The notes below the pieces were generated by a model. It ran no database searches. It worked only from the letters and a program-made list of their open reading frames with translations, and was not told the origin of the DNA. From NCBI RefSeq assembly GCF_016907275.1, contig NZ_JAFBBP010000001.1, positions 2,036,001 through 2,100,000 of the forward strand: 64,000 nucleotides of DNA, in the 5' to 3' direction. This stretch comes from Micromonospora luteifusca. Its GTDB lineage: Bacteria; Actinomycetota; Actinomycetes; Mycobacteriales; Micromonosporaceae. Of this stretch, positions 48,446 through 57,410 are shown one piece after another. A program made the position numbers and the translations under genes. Position 1 is the first letter of the stretch; every line of letters starts with the position of its first letter.

Positions 48446-48471
48446 CTGGAAAATCGTGCCACAACCCTCCG

Positions 48472-49431
48472 TCAATCGGCCTGCCGCCGGGCGCGGGCCC
48501 GGCGCTTCCCCTCGTGCATGGCCTGCACCCGGGCCACCGGGATGGTCCGACCCTCGGCCACCAGGTCGGCGGGGAGCGGCTGCGGCGCCGGCATCAGCGC
48601 GGCCCACGGATCACCGTCACCGAGCAGCGCCGGCGCGGTCCGGATGGTGAAGTCGGCGGGAGCCACCTCGGTCAGGTCGGCCCAGTCGACCGGAAAGGAG
48701 ACCGGCGTCCCGGGTCGCAGCCGAGGGCTGTACGCGGCCGCCACGGTCGCCCCGCCGGCCCGGGTCGCGTCCACGAAGACCCGGCCACCCCGGTCCTCCT
48801 TGATGTACGCCGTGGTGGCCAGCGCCGGGTCGAGCCGCTCGGCGCGGACGGCGAGCGCCCGGGTGGCGGCGGCCAACTCCTCCGCCGTGGGATCGTCGGC
48901 CACCGGGACGAAGACGTGCACGCCCTTGGCGCCGCTGGTCTTGACCGCGCCGGCCAGGCCGGCATCGGCGAGTGCCTGACGGACCAGCAGGGCGGCGGCG
49001 ACGGCCGCCCGGAAGCCGTCGCCCTCCGGTGGGTCCAGGTCGAGCACCAGATGGGTCGGGCGGTGCGGCTCCGCCGCGGTGGCCAGTGTCGGGTGGTACT
49101 CCACCGCCCGCTGGTTGGCGAACCAGAGCAGGGTGCGCCGGTCGTCGCAGAGGGCGTACGAGATTTCCCGGTGCGACGCCTCCGCCCAGACCGGCACCCG
49201 GCGGACCCAGTCCGGGGTGTAGCGGGGCAGGTTCTTCTGCATGAACGGCGGCTGGCCGGGGCGGACCCGGATCACCGACAGCGGCCGGCCCCGCAACTGC
49301 GGGAGGATCCGCTCACTGACCGCGTCGAGGTAGTCCACCAGGTCACGTTTGGTCGCGTCGTCGCGGTCGGACAGCGGCTGGTCCAGGTTGGTCAGGGCCA
49401 CGCCGTCCCGGGTTTCGTCAGCCGCACTCAT
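48472..49431 (-). CDS. LigD-type polymerase/primase domain protein (PolDom)
   Basis: 319 aa stand-alone archaeo-eukaryotic primase-like domain of bacterial non-homologous end joining. Features: NLDQPLSDRDDATKRDLVDYL; PFMQKNLPRYTPDW; catalytic aspartates in THLVLDLDPPEG; SGAKGVHVFVPV; RVFVDATRAGGATVAAAYSPR; and LRPGTPVSFPVDWADL. Ligase and nuclease domains are absent, so it would work with separate ligase and Ku proteins, none of which are nearby. The start ATG 49431 overlaps the MFS stop (ATGA), so its translation is coupled to a drug pump, which is an odd pairing. Confidence 0.93.
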   Translation of the reverse strand: MSAADETRDGVALTNLDQPLSDRDDATKRDLVDYLDAVSERILPQLRGRPLSVIRVRPGQPPFMQKNLPRYTPDWVRRVPVWAEASHREISYALCDDRRTLLWFANQRAVEYHPTLATAAEPHRPTHLVLDLDPPEGDGFRAAVAAALLVRQALADAGLAGAVKTSGAKGVHVFVPVADDPTAEELAAATRALAVRAERLDPALATTAYIKEDRGGRVFVDATRAGGATVAAAYSPRLRPGTPVSFPVDWADLTEVAPADFTIRTAPALLGDGDPWAALMPAPQPLPADLVAEGRTIPVARVQAMHEGKRRARARRQAD

Positions 49432-50891
49432 CCGACCACCCTCCCGGCCCCGGTGTCGTCGGTCAACCTGACGTGCCGATCGGTCCCGGCGGACCGGGCG
49501 CGAGGCAGCGTGCTCAGCGCCACCAGCAACGCGGCGACCACCAGGGCAGCGGCCACGGTGAACGCCGTCCCGTAGCCACCGGCCAGCGCGGCCGTCTCGG
49601 CCCAGCCGCCAGCCCGCAAGCCCGCACTGCGGGCGGCGGCCAGGGTGGCCAGCACGGCCAGGCCGACCGCACCACCGATCTGCTGGGTGGTGTTGGCCAG
49701 GCCGGAGGCGAGCCCGGCGTCCGCGTCGGTCGCGCCGGCCATGGCCAGGGTGGTGACGGCCGGCAGGGTCAGACCGCCGGCCACCCCGAAGACCAACATC
49801 GCGGGGAGTACGTCGGCGACGTAGGTGCCGTCGGCGGGCAGCCGGGCGATCAGCAGGAACCCGATGACTGCGAGGCCGAGCCCGGCCAGCAGCACGGTTC
49901 GGGCCCCCCATTGGGTGATCAGCCGACCGGCCAGGCCGAGCGAGACGACCGCGATCACGACCGGGGTGGGCAGAAAGGCCCAGCCGGTCGCCGCCGCGTC
50001 CAACCCGAGTACAAGTTGCAGCTCCACGGCGAGCAGGAACTGGAAACCGAAGTACGCGGAGACCATGAGGAGCTGCACGGCGTTCGCCGCCACCAGACCC
50101 GGGACGCGCAGCACTCGCGCCGGCAGCAGCGGGGTCGCCGCGACCCGTTGGCGTAGCGCGAACCCGCCGAGCAGCAGCGCCGCGAGGGCCATCGCGCCGA
50201 GGGTCCGGGGGCTGGTCCAACCGTGCTCGCCCGTTCCGACGATGCCGAGCACGGCGGCCATCAGCCCGGCGGTGGCGAGCAACGCGCCGGGCAGGTCCAG
50301 GCCGGCCCGCAGGCCGAGCCCCTGTTCGGTGGGGAGCCTGCGAACGGCCGCGAGCAGGATGGCCGCCCCGATCGGCAGGTTGACGAGGAAGATCGCCCGC
50401 CAGCCGGCCACCTCGGTGAGCACCCCGCCGGCGACGGTGCCGACCGACGCACCGGCCGCTCCGGTGAAGCTGAAGACGGCGATGGCGCGGGCACGCTCGG
50501 CCGGTTCGGGATAGAGCCGGACGATCATGCCGAGGCTGACCGCCATGGCCAGTGCCCCGCCGACGCCCTGGGCAAACCGCGCGCCCACCAGCAGGGCCGG
50601 CCCGGTGGCGACCGCGCAGGCCAGCGAGGCCAGAGTGAACAGCGTGACGCCAGCCAGGAAGACCCCCCGCCGGCCGAGCAGGTCGCCGAGTCGGCCGGCG
50701 AGCAGCAGCAGCCCGCCGAACGCGACCAGGTAGGCGTTGACCACCCACGCCAGGCCAGCGGCGGTGAAGCCCAGATCGCGTTGCACGGCGGGCAGCGCCA
50801 CCGCCACGACGGTGCCGTCCAGGATGATCATCAGGCTGCCGGCACAGAGCACCAGCAGCGCCGGCCAGCGGGACGGAACGACGCGGTCCAT
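49428..50891 (-). CDS. DHA2-type MFS multidrug transporter
   Basis: 487 aa with fourteen predicted membrane helices, as in drug:H+ antiporter family 2 (EmrB/QacA). Motif A: LAGRLGDLLGRRGVF; motif C: FTGAAGASVGTVAGGVL; helix 1 motif LDGTVVAVALPAVQRDLGF (D in LDGTVVNVALP is typical). Start ATG 50891 with AAGGAGGGG upstream. Divergent from an HxlR regulator, with a candidate operator in the 78-base gap, so induction by the pumped compound is likely. Confidence 0.92.
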   Translation of the reverse strand: MDRVVPSRWPALLVLCAGSLMIILDGTVVAVALPAVQRDLGFTAAGLAWVVNAYLVAFGGLLLLAGRLGDLLGRRGVFLAGVTLFTLASLACAVATGPALLVGARFAQGVGGALAMAVSLGMIVRLYPEPAERARAIAVFSFTGAAGASVGTVAGGVLTEVAGWRAIFLVNLPIGAAILLAAVRRLPTEQGLGLRAGLDLPGALLATAGLMAAVLGIVGTGEHGWTSPRTLGAMALAALLLGGFALRQRVAATPLLPARVLRVPGLVAANAVQLLMVSAYFGFQFLLAVELQLVLGLDAAATGWAFLPTPVVIAVVSLGLAGRLITQWGARTVLLAGLGLAVIGFLLIARLPADGTYVADVLPAMLVFGVAGGLTLPAVTTLAMAGATDADAGLASGLANTTQQIGGAVGLAVLATLAAARSAGLRAGGWAETAALAGGYGTAFTVAAALVVAALLVALSTLPRARSAGTDRHVRLTDDTGAGRVVG

Positions 50892-50924
50892 GAAACCCCT
50901 CCTTGGTGCACGCTTTGTTACCGA

Positions 50925-50941
50925 GGTCATCGTCTGTGACC
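50925..50941. promoter_or_regulatory. Candidate operator in the MFS/HxlR intergenic gap
   Basis: Inverted repeat GGTCA-N7-TGACC within the divergent 78-base gap. Position suits an HxlR-type dimer controlling both genes. The arms are short, so this is tentative. Confidence 0.35.
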
Positions 50942-50969
50942 ATGAAGCGGAGCGGAAGGAGGCACTTTG

Positions 50970-51401
50970 ATGTCCCAGAGGAACAGCGATGTGCCCGCGC
51001 TGGTCGAAACCGAGCTGGCCTGCGCGGCCGAGAACGTGCCGTTCACCCCGGGTCAGGCTCGGGCGTGCACCGTCCGCGAGGTGCTCGACCGGGTCGGCGG
51101 CAAGTGGAGCATCGGCGTCCTGGTGGCCGCCTCCCACGGGCCGGTGCGCTTCACCGAGTTGGAGCGGCACATCGAGGGGATCAGCCGCCGAATGCTCACG
51201 TTGACGCTGCGCAACCTGGAACGGGACGGCCTGTTGCACCGCACGGTCTACCCGACCGTGCCGCCCAAGGTCGAGTACACCGCCACCCCCATGGCGCTGG
51301 AGCTGTACGAGTCACTGGTGGCGCTGACCACCTGGGCCGAACGCCACCGCCAGGCCATCGCCGAGGCGCGGACCAGGTACGACGCCGAGCACACCGGCTA
51401 G
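50970..51401 (+). CDS. HxlR-family transcriptional regulator
   Basis: 143 aa winged-helix repressor/activator. Family core: VREVLDRVGGKWSIGVLVAA, then GPVRFTELERHIEGISRRMLTLTLRNLERDGLLHRTVYPTVPPKVEYTATPMALEL. The conserved N-terminal cysteine before the domain is present (ARACTVREV), plus an earlier Cys (LACAAE), which could allow thiol or aldehyde sensing as in some HxlR proteins. Start ATG 50970 with GGAAGGAGG; a TTG codon just before it is possible. Divergent from the DHA2 transporter. Confidence 0.92.
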   Translation: MSQRNSDVPALVETELACAAENVPFTPGQARACTVREVLDRVGGKWSIGVLVAASHGPVRFTELERHIEGISRRMLTLTLRNLERDGLLHRTVYPTVPPKVEYTATPMALELYESLVALTTWAERHRQAIAEARTRYDAEHTG

Positions 51402-51437
51402 ACCCGCCCCGGGTGTGGTGAACGCCACCGCTTCGGT

Positions 51438-51472
51438 CTGACCGATCGGTCAGGGTCTGACCGATCGGTCAG
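51438..51472 (+). promoter_or_regulatory. Two tandem TetR operators
   Basis: Two perfect 16-bp palindromes CTGACCGATCGGTCAG (51438-51453 and 51457-51472), centre to centre 19 bases, ending 26 bases before the TetR start. This is the classic arrangement for autorepression of a TetR-pump operon. Confidence 0.9.
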
Positions 51473-51498
51473 GCATGCTGGTCTGCGGGGGTGGACCG

Positions 51499-52089
51499 AT
51501 GATGGCGAGAGCGGTGTCCGAAACGCACGGCGAGATCCTCGCCGCGGCGGCGCGACGATTCGCGGTGACCGGCTACCGGGGCACCTCCCTGCAGGACATC
51601 GCCCGCGAGGTCGGTTGCTCCAAGGCCACCGTGCTCTACCACTTCGCCAACAAGGAAGCCCTGCTCGCCGAGCTGATGGCACCGGCCATCGCCGTGCTGC
51701 AGGACCTCGACGACCAACTCACCGACCTGACCGGGGCGGCCGCCCAGGACGTCGCCGCAACCGGCTTCGTCGACCTCGCGGTCCGGTTCCGGCGGGAGAT
51801 CGCGGTGCTGCGCGGCGAGTTCCCGGAGCTGCTGTGCCAGCCACCCTTCGCGCACATCCAGCAGATCTCCGAGCGGCTGCGGGACGCGTTGGCCGGGCAC
51901 TCCGACCGGCCGGGAGCCCGGATCGCCGCGCTGGTGCTGCTCGCCGGCATCTCCGAGGCGTGCGCCGAGTTCGTCGACATCCCCGACGACGAGTTGCGCC
52001 CCGCCCTGCTCACCCTCGTCCGACGGGCCGTCGAACCCGTCGACGCACCCCTGCCCCAACCACCCACGACCGAGGACAAGGACTCCTGA
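51499..52089 (+). CDS. TetR-family repressor
   Basis: 196 aa. N-terminal HTH: HGEILAAAARRFAVTGYRGTSLQDIAREVGCSKATVLYHFANKEALL, with the typical Tyr-His-Phe end of the recognition helix. The C-terminal ~130 residues are the helical ligand-binding domain. Start ATG 51499 (a second ATG follows at 51502; an upstream ATG at 51475 is possible). Its stop overlaps the start of the MMPL gene (TGATG), so repressor and transporter are translated together, and tandem operators precede it. Confidence 0.92.
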   Translation: MMARAVSETHGEILAAAARRFAVTGYRGTSLQDIAREVGCSKATVLYHFANKEALLAELMAPAIAVLQDLDDQLTDLTGAAAQDVAATGFVDLAVRFRREIAVLRGEFPELLCQPPFAHIQQISERLRDALAGHSDRPGARIAALVLLAGISEACAEFVDIPDDELRPALLTLVRRAVEPVDAPLPQPPTTEDKDS

Positions 52090-54317
52090 TGGCCACCCTG
52101 CTCTACCGGCTCGGCCGGGGCGCGTTGCGCCGGCGCCGGCTCGTCGTCGCGCTCTGGCTCGTCGTACTCGTCGTCGCCGGCCTGGCCGCGGCGACCCTGC
52201 GCGGCCCGACGGCGAGCAACTTCACCATGCCCGGCACCGAGAGCCAGCGCGCGCTCGACCTGCTGGCCGAGCAGTTCCCCGCGGCCAGCGGTGCCACCGG
52301 CACCATCACGGTCAAGGCACCGGCGGACGGCCAACTGGCCACCCCGCAGGGCCAAGCCGTGGTGCAGGAGCTCGTCCAGCAGGCCTCGACACTGCCCGGC
52401 GTGGTCGGCGCGGTCAATCCGTTCCAGGTCGGCGCAGTCACGCCCAACGGCCGGTACGCGCTGGTCCAGGTCCAGTTCGCGACTGGCGGGGACGACGTGA
52501 CCGACGCGCAGCGCACCGCGTACGAGCAGGTTGGCGCCTCGGCCAAGGCACAGGGTTGGCAGGTCGCCCCGGGTGGCGAGGTGCTGGGCGGCGAACCGGA
52601 GATCGGCTCCACCGAGGCCCTCGGCGTACTCGTCGCCGCGATCGTCCTGATCATCACGTTCGGTTCACTCGTCGCCGCCGGAATGACCATGCTCAACGCG
52701 CTGATCGGCGTGGGCGCCGGGATGGCCGGGTTGTTCGCGCTGAGCGGCGCCGTCCAGCTCACCAGCACCGCCCCGATCCTGGCGCTGATGCTCGGCCTCG
52801 CGGTCGGCATCGACTACTCGCTGTTCATCACCTCCCGGCACCGGCAGAACCTGCTCGACGGACTGTCCCCGGAGGAGGCGGTCGGCCGGGCCGTGGGCAC
52901 CGCCGGCTCCGCGGTGGTCTTCGCGGGCGCCACCGTGGTCATCGCACTGGCCGGGCTTGCCGTGGTGGACATTCCGTTCCTCACCGTGATGGGTCTCGCC
53001 GCCGCCGGCACCGTCACCGTCGCGGTACTCGTCGCGATCACCCTCCAGCCGGCACTGCTCGGCTTCGCCGGTCGCCGGGTACTCCCCCGCCGGCTGCGCG
53101 CGGTCGCCACCGACGACACGGTTGCCGCAGCCGGCCACCACACGAACGCCACCGACCGGCCCGTCGCCGAGACCGCCACGACCGAGGACCAGTCCCGTTT
53201 CGGGTTCCGCTGGGCGCGGCTGGTCACCCGGTTCCGCGTACCGGTAATCCTGGTCGGCCTGCTCGGCCTGGGCCTGCTCGCGCTGCCCACGCCGGACATG
53301 CGGCTGGCCCTGCCGGGCGCCGCGACGGCCGCCGTCGGCTCACCCGCCCGGGTGGCGAACGACCTGACCACCGAGGGTTTCGGAGCGGGCTTCACCGGCC
53401 GGCTCGCGGTGGTGGTCGCCGGTGACTCGCCACAGGCCACCTCGGCCGCCGTACCGCAGGTCACCGCGCTGCTGCAACGCACCGAGAACGTCCTCGCGGT
53501 GGCACCGGCCCAGCTCAGCCCGGACGGCCGGACCGCGCTGCTCGGCGTGATCCCGAAGACCGGCCCGACCGACGAGGCCACCGAAACCCTGGTCCACGAC
53601 ATCCGCGGCTCGATGGGTGGGATCCGCGACGCGGACGTACTGCTCACCGGTGTCACCGCCATCGGCATCGACGTCTCCGAGAAGCTCTCCGACGCGCTAC
53701 CGATCTACCTGCTGCTGGTGGTCGGGCTGTCGGTGCTGCTGCTGATGCTGGTGTTCCGCTCGCTGCTGGTGCCGGTCAAGGCCGCGCTGGGCTTCCTGCT
53801 CACCGTCGCCGCCACGTTCGGCATCACGGTGGCGGTCTTCCAGCAGGGGCACCTCGCCGACCTGGTCGGTCTGGACACGCCCGGCCCGCTGATCAGCTTC
53901 CTGCCGATCCTGCTGATCGGCATCCTGTTCGGGCTCGCGATGGACTACGAGGTGTTCCTGGTGTCCCGGATGCGGGAGGATTTCGTACACGGCAAGTCCG
54001 CCCGGCAGGCCACCATCAGCGGCATGGGACACGGCGCGCGGGTGGTCACGGCAGCCGCGCTGATCATGATCTCGGTCTTCGGGGGCTTCGTCTTCCTGGA
54101 GGACCCGGTGATCAAGTCGATGGGCTTCGCGCTCGCCATCGGCGTCGCCATCGACGCGTTCGTGGTCCGGATGACCATCGTCCCGGCGGTGATGTCACTG
54201 CTCGGCGACCGCGCCTGGTGGCTGCCGAGCTGGCTCAACCGCGCTCTCCCGAACGTCGACATCGAAGGCGAAGGCCTCCGCACCCACCTGGAAGACCGCA
54301 CCCCGACCCACGTCTGA
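52089..54317 (+). CDS. MMPL-family RND transporter
   Basis: 742 aa with twelve predicted membrane helices in two halves. First helix LVVALWLVVLVVAGLAAATL; periplasmic loop with PGTESQRALDLLAEQFP; MMPL core AVGIDYSLFITSRHRQNLLDGLSPEEAVGRAVGTAGSAVVFAG, repeated in the second half as LFGLAMDYEVFLVSRMREDFVHGKSARQATISGMGHGARVV. The paired D-Y residues in GIDYS and AMDYE are the proton-relay positions. Such proteins export lipids or drugs. Start ATG overlaps the tetR stop by one base, so the tandem operators should control it. Confidence 0.94.
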   Translation: MATLLYRLGRGALRRRRLVVALWLVVLVVAGLAAATLRGPTASNFTMPGTESQRALDLLAEQFPAASGATGTITVKAPADGQLATPQGQAVVQELVQQASTLPGVVGAVNPFQVGAVTPNGRYALVQVQFATGGDDVTDAQRTAYEQVGASAKAQGWQVAPGGEVLGGEPEIGSTEALGVLVAAIVLIITFGSLVAAGMTMLNALIGVGAGMAGLFALSGAVQLTSTAPILALMLGLAVGIDYSLFITSRHRQNLLDGLSPEEAVGRAVGTAGSAVVFAGATVVIALAGLAVVDIPFLTVMGLAAAGTVTVAVLVAITLQPALLGFAGRRVLPRRLRAVATDDTVAAAGHHTNATDRPVAETATTEDQSRFGFRWARLVTRFRVPVILVGLLGLGLLALPTPDMRLALPGAATAAVGSPARVANDLTTEGFGAGFTGRLAVVVAGDSPQATSAAVPQVTALLQRTENVLAVAPAQLSPDGRTALLGVIPKTGPTDEATETLVHDIRGSMGGIRDADVLLTGVTAIGIDVSEKLSDALPIYLLLVVGLSVLLLMLVFRSLLVPVKAALGFLLTVAATFGITVAVFQQGHLADLVGLDTPGPLISFLPILLIGILFGLAMDYEVFLVSRMREDFVHGKSARQATISGMGHGARVVTAAALIMISVFGGFVFLEDPVIKSMGFALAIGVAIDAFVVRMTIVPAVMSLLGDRAWWLPSWLNRALPNVDIEGEGLRTHLEDRTPTHV

Positions 54318-54326
54318 CCCACTCGA

Positions 54327-54366
54327 CAGTGGAGGTGTGGTGCCCGAGGGTGCCACACCTCCACTG
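54327..54366. terminator. Bidirectional terminator between convergent genes
   Basis: Stem CAGTGGAGGTGTGG / CCACACCTCCACTG, 14 bp perfect, continuing imperfectly inside, in the 51-base gap between the MMPL stop and the esterase-like stop. Confidence 0.85.
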
Positions 54367-54368
54367 CG

Positions 54369-55622
54369 TCAGACGCCAGCCGGATACGTTTCCATCTCGC
54401 CGGGGGCCGCCGGGACGGGCAGCGGGTGCAGAGCGGTGGTCTCGTCGCACCAGATGAAGGCGTCGTACCGTTCGCCGAGCCGCGTCGGCACGTAGTTGCC
54501 CCAGGACTCGAAGGACGGGTCGTAGACGACCCCGATCGCCCGGTGGTCCGCGGTGTCGGTCACCCAGCCCGGCTGGTCACCGCCGAAAATCAGCACCGCT
54601 CGCTCCGGCATCAGCTCGTGCAGCCGCCGTTCGACCGATCCCTCCCGGGCCGGTGGCACCACCATCGACTCGGGAGGCGACCCCCACCGCGGAGCCGCGA
54701 TCACCGTGCCCCGGTAGCTGCCGAAGCCGATCAGCGCCACCGCGTCGTCGCCGTGCCGCTCCCGGGCCAACTGACCAATGTTGACCATCCCGTCCGCGGC
54801 CATGTCGGTGGCACGGGCATCCCCGACGTGCGTGTTGTGCGCCCAGACGATGCCCCTCGCGTCCGGGCCGTATCGATCCAGCAGCCGATCCAGCGTGTCC
54901 TGCATGTGGGTGTCGCGGATGTTCCACGAGTCCGGCCCGCCGGCCACCATCGCCCGGTAGTACCGCTCCGCGCCGGCCACCACCTCGGCGTTCTGCCAGG
55001 CCGAGAAGCGATCTGGACCGTCGGAGAGGGCGTGTTCGCGGGTCCGGGCGAGCAGCCGGACGACCTCCTCCTCGCAACGGGCGGAGACGAACCGGCTGGC
55101 CGCGCCGTACTCCTCGACCCTCTTGCCGTACGGCTCGAAGCAGCGGTACGCGTCCTGCGCCGCCTCCAGCGACGTCGGGTCCTCCTCCCCCAGGTAGTCG
55201 AAGATCGCCTGCATCGACTCCCAGAGGCTGTACACGTCGAGGCCGTGGAACCCGGCTCGCTGATCCTCCGGACGCTCCACATTCCAGACCCGCAGCCAAC
55301 TGGCGAACCGGGCCACCTCGGCGTTGGCCCACATCCAGGTCGGCCACCGCTCGAACTGTCCGAGCGCGAGCTGCGGCTCGAGTGCACCGCCGGGCGCGGC
55401 AGTCACCGAACGGTGCACCCGGTCACAGTCCGGCCAGTCGCCCTCAACGGCGACGAAAGAGAAGCCGCACTCCGCGATCAATCGGCGGGTGAGCTGCTCG
55501 CGCAGCCGGTAGTAGTCGTAACTGCCGTGGGTGGACTCGCCGATCATCACCACCCGGGAGTCCCGAACGCGCTCCAGCAACGGGTCGAAGTCGCTCGGCG
55601 CGCCGAGCCGCTGAACCAGCAT
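54369..55622 (-). CDS. Erythromycin-esterase-like protein
   Basis: 417 aa of the erythromycin esterase/EreA-like superfamily. Start region VMIGESTHGSYDYYRLREQLTRRLI has the catalytic GE-x-x-H motif; EGDWPDCDRVHR follows; WAHNTHVGDARATDM and GFGSYRGTVIAAPRWGSP give the other conserved His/Glu positions. Many family members are not macrolide esterases, so the substrate is open. Start set at ATG 55622 (MLVQRLGAPSDFDPLL); a GTG at 55679 adds 19 residues. No ribosome site is clear for either. Confidence 0.88.
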   Translation of the reverse strand: MLVQRLGAPSDFDPLLERVRDSRVVMIGESTHGSYDYYRLREQLTRRLIAECGFSFVAVEGDWPDCDRVHRSVTAAPGGALEPQLALGQFERWPTWMWANAEVARFASWLRVWNVERPEDQRAGFHGLDVYSLWESMQAIFDYLGEEDPTSLEAAQDAYRCFEPYGKRVEEYGAASRFVSARCEEEVVRLLARTREHALSDGPDRFSAWQNAEVVAGAERYYRAMVAGGPDSWNIRDTHMQDTLDRLLDRYGPDARGIVWAHNTHVGDARATDMAADGMVNIGQLARERHGDDAVALIGFGSYRGTVIAAPRWGSPPESMVVPPAREGSVERRLHELMPERAVLIFGGDQPGWVTDTADHRAIGVVYDPSFESWGNYVPTRLGERYDAFIWCDETTALHPLPVPAAPGEMETYPAGV

Positions 55623-55750
55623 GCCAGCGGCTACCCGACCGCCGCTGCGGCAAACCGTGGGTGCGTCGCGGCCCGACACGCCGGGCGCCGGGCCGTCGTG
55701 CGAGCCGACCGGGACGGTGTACGCCCACCGCGAGCGGGTAGCCGGCCGAC

Positions 55751-55942
55751 ATGACCGTCACCGGGGTTCAGTTGCAGGAGTACCTGGCCGGGCTCGACTA
55801 CCCGGTCTCCCGGGAGGACCTGATCCGCTGGGGGCAGGAGAACGGGGCAAGCACGGCGATGTTGCAGATGTTGCAGGCGTTGCCGGTGGAGCACTTCGAG
55901 TCGCCGGACGAGCTGAACGCCGCGCTGACCACCCTCTCCTGA
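55751..55942 (+). CDS. DUF2795 small protein
   Basis: 63 aa single-domain protein. TVTGVQLQEYLAGLDYPVSREDLIRWGQENG and MLQMLQALPVEHFESPDELNAAL fit the DUF2795 three-helix pattern found widely in actinobacteria. Function unknown; DNA or nucleoid association has been guessed. It is followed at once by a broken gene, and its start lies between the divergent esterase-like gene and that remnant. Confidence 0.85.
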   Translation: MTVTGVQLQEYLAGLDYPVSREDLIRWGQENGASTAMLQMLQALPVEHFESPDELNAALTTLS

Positions 55943-55944
55943 CC

Positions 55945-56456
55945 TGGGCAGGGTCGTCTGCGGCGGGCACGTGGTCGCGCTCGACCCGACGATGCTGCTG
56001 CAGGAGCCGGGCCACTTCGGCGGGGCCCTGCTGGACTGGCTGGAGAAGGACCTGCGCTGGGTCCGGAAGAACACGCCCATCGTGATCTTCCAGCACCACC
56101 CGGTCGGGGACGCCTGGTACGGCCGCAAGCACTGGCGCGCCGCGATCGGCGGGTTCGCCGCCGGCCGTCTCCAGGAGCGCGGCGCGACGCTCCTCGTCGA
56201 CGCGGTGAGCGGGGCGACCCGCTGGCAGGCCCAGCTGGGCTTTCCGGTCTTCAACTCCGGTGCGGTCGTCGACGGCGACGCCGCCTGGGGGCTGGGTGTC
56301 AACAGCCAGTTCGGCGCGTTGGACCTGAACACCGGCCGGCTGGACCGGCTGGTGAAGCTCGGCACCGGCTACAGCTTCTCCACGCCGGTGCTGGTCGGCG
56401 GTCAACTGGTGGCCGCCGACCAGAACGGCCGGGTACGCGGCGTCGACCTCGCCTGA
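55945..56456 (+). pseudogene. Truncated metallophosphoesterase / beta-propeller remnant
   Basis: An open frame of about 160 codons (first start GTG 55971) with two unrelated pieces. Residues to about 58 (ALLDWLEKDLRWVRKNTPIVIFQHHP) match the middle of calcineurin-like phosphoesterases, but the metal-binding N-terminal motifs are missing. From about 65 on (LVDAVSGATRWQAQLGFPVFNSGAVVDGD, LDLNTGRLDRLVKLG, TPVLVGGQLVAADQNGRVRGVDL) it matches PQQ-type beta-propeller blades, the C-terminal part of longer proteins. Most of the propeller is lost. An internal and 5' deletion of one long gene explains this best. A terminator still follows. Confidence 0.6.
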
Positions 56457-56460
56457 GTGG

Positions 56461-56498
56461 CAGGGCGGGGCCCCGCGGAAAAAAGGGGCCCCGCCCTG
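56461..56498. terminator. Bidirectional terminator
   Basis: Perfect 14-bp stem CAGGGCGGGGCCCC / GGGGCCCCGCCCTG with a 10-nt A-rich loop between the remnant and the convergent Gfo/Idh gene. Confidence 0.85.
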
Positions 56499-56504
56499 TC
56501 GCCG

Positions 56505-57410
56505 TCAGGCAGGGAAGTTGACGGTGCGGGATTCGGTGCGGGCGGTTTCGGCGGCGGCGAGGATGCCGACGACCTCGCGGCCGAAGCGGACGTCGCAGCG
56601 GTGGTCCCGGGTACCGGCCCGCACCTGCTCGACGAGCTGGTCGATCGCGACGCCGAACGCGGTGGCTGCGTCGTTCTCGCCGAACGGGACGGTTTCGATG
56701 CCGTTCTCGCCGTAGAACACGAACTCCCGGGCCATCGACTCGGTCGGGGCGTCCAGGGAGAGCGAGGCGCTGCTGGTGGCGCCCCCCTCGTGGGTGAGCA
56801 GCAGGTGCACCATCCCGTTCGGCCCGTCCATCGCCGCCACCTGGGTCACCCGGCCCAGCACCGGCAGGAGGATGGAGAGCGCGTGCGGAGCGATGTCCCA
56901 GAGCGCGCCGTGCTCCCGGCGCCACAGCGAGCCGCCGTACGGGCTGCCGTCCTGGAAGATCGAGGCGAACGCGGTGGTCCGTCCGTGCTGCCAACCCCCG
57001 ACGGCAGCGGTGGCGGCGAGGAAGGCGGTCACGTTCGGCTGGAACCGCTGGGTGAAGAAGACGACCGAGGCGACGCCGGACTCCTCGGCGGCGGCGACGA
57101 CCCGGTCGGCGTCGGCCACGCTGAGCGCCAGCGGCTTGTCCAGCAGCAGGTGCCGGCCGGCGGCGGCCGCCCGGACCGCGATGTCGGCCTGGATGTCCGG
57201 AGGCAGGGCGACGGCGACCGCCTCGCACTGCTCGATCAGCGCGTCGACGTCGGCGAAGGCCGGTACCCCGTACAACTCGGCCAGCGCGGAGGCCCGCTCC
57301 GGGTTGCGCCCCCACACCCCGACCAACTCCGCGTCCGGATGTGCGTGCAACGCCTTTCCGTGCGTCTCGATCGCCCAGTGACCGGTGCCGAACAAGCCGA
57401 ACCGCAGCAC
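56505..57410 (-). CDS. Gfo/Idh/MocA-family oxidoreductase
   Basis: 301 aa NAD(P)-dependent sugar or inositol-type dehydrogenase. N-terminal Rossmann GLFGTGHWAIETHGKAL, PEVAVA-like AVAVALPPDIQADIAVRAA, and the catalytic DKP in LLLDKPLALSVADADRVV (family EKP). The C-terminal half (WRREHGALWDIAPHALSILLPVLG) has the conserved D-x-x-x-H. Start GTG 57410 with GGTGGAGG upstream; the open frame upstream passes into the repeat region and is not supported. Substrate unknown, no sugar transporter nearby. Confidence 0.92.
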   Translation of the reverse strand: MLRFGLFGTGHWAIETHGKALHAHPDAELVGVWGRNPERASALAELYGVPAFADVDALIEQCEAVAVALPPDIQADIAVRAAAAGRHLLLDKPLALSVADADRVVAAAEESGVASVVFFTQRFQPNVTAFLAATAAVGGWQHGRTTAFASIFQDGSPYGGSLWRREHGALWDIAPHALSILLPVLGRVTQVAAMDGPNGMVHLLLTHEGGATSSASLSLDAPTESMAREFVFYGENGIETVPFGENDAATAFGVAIDQLVEQVRAGTRDHRCDVRFGREVVGILAAAETARTESRTVNFPA

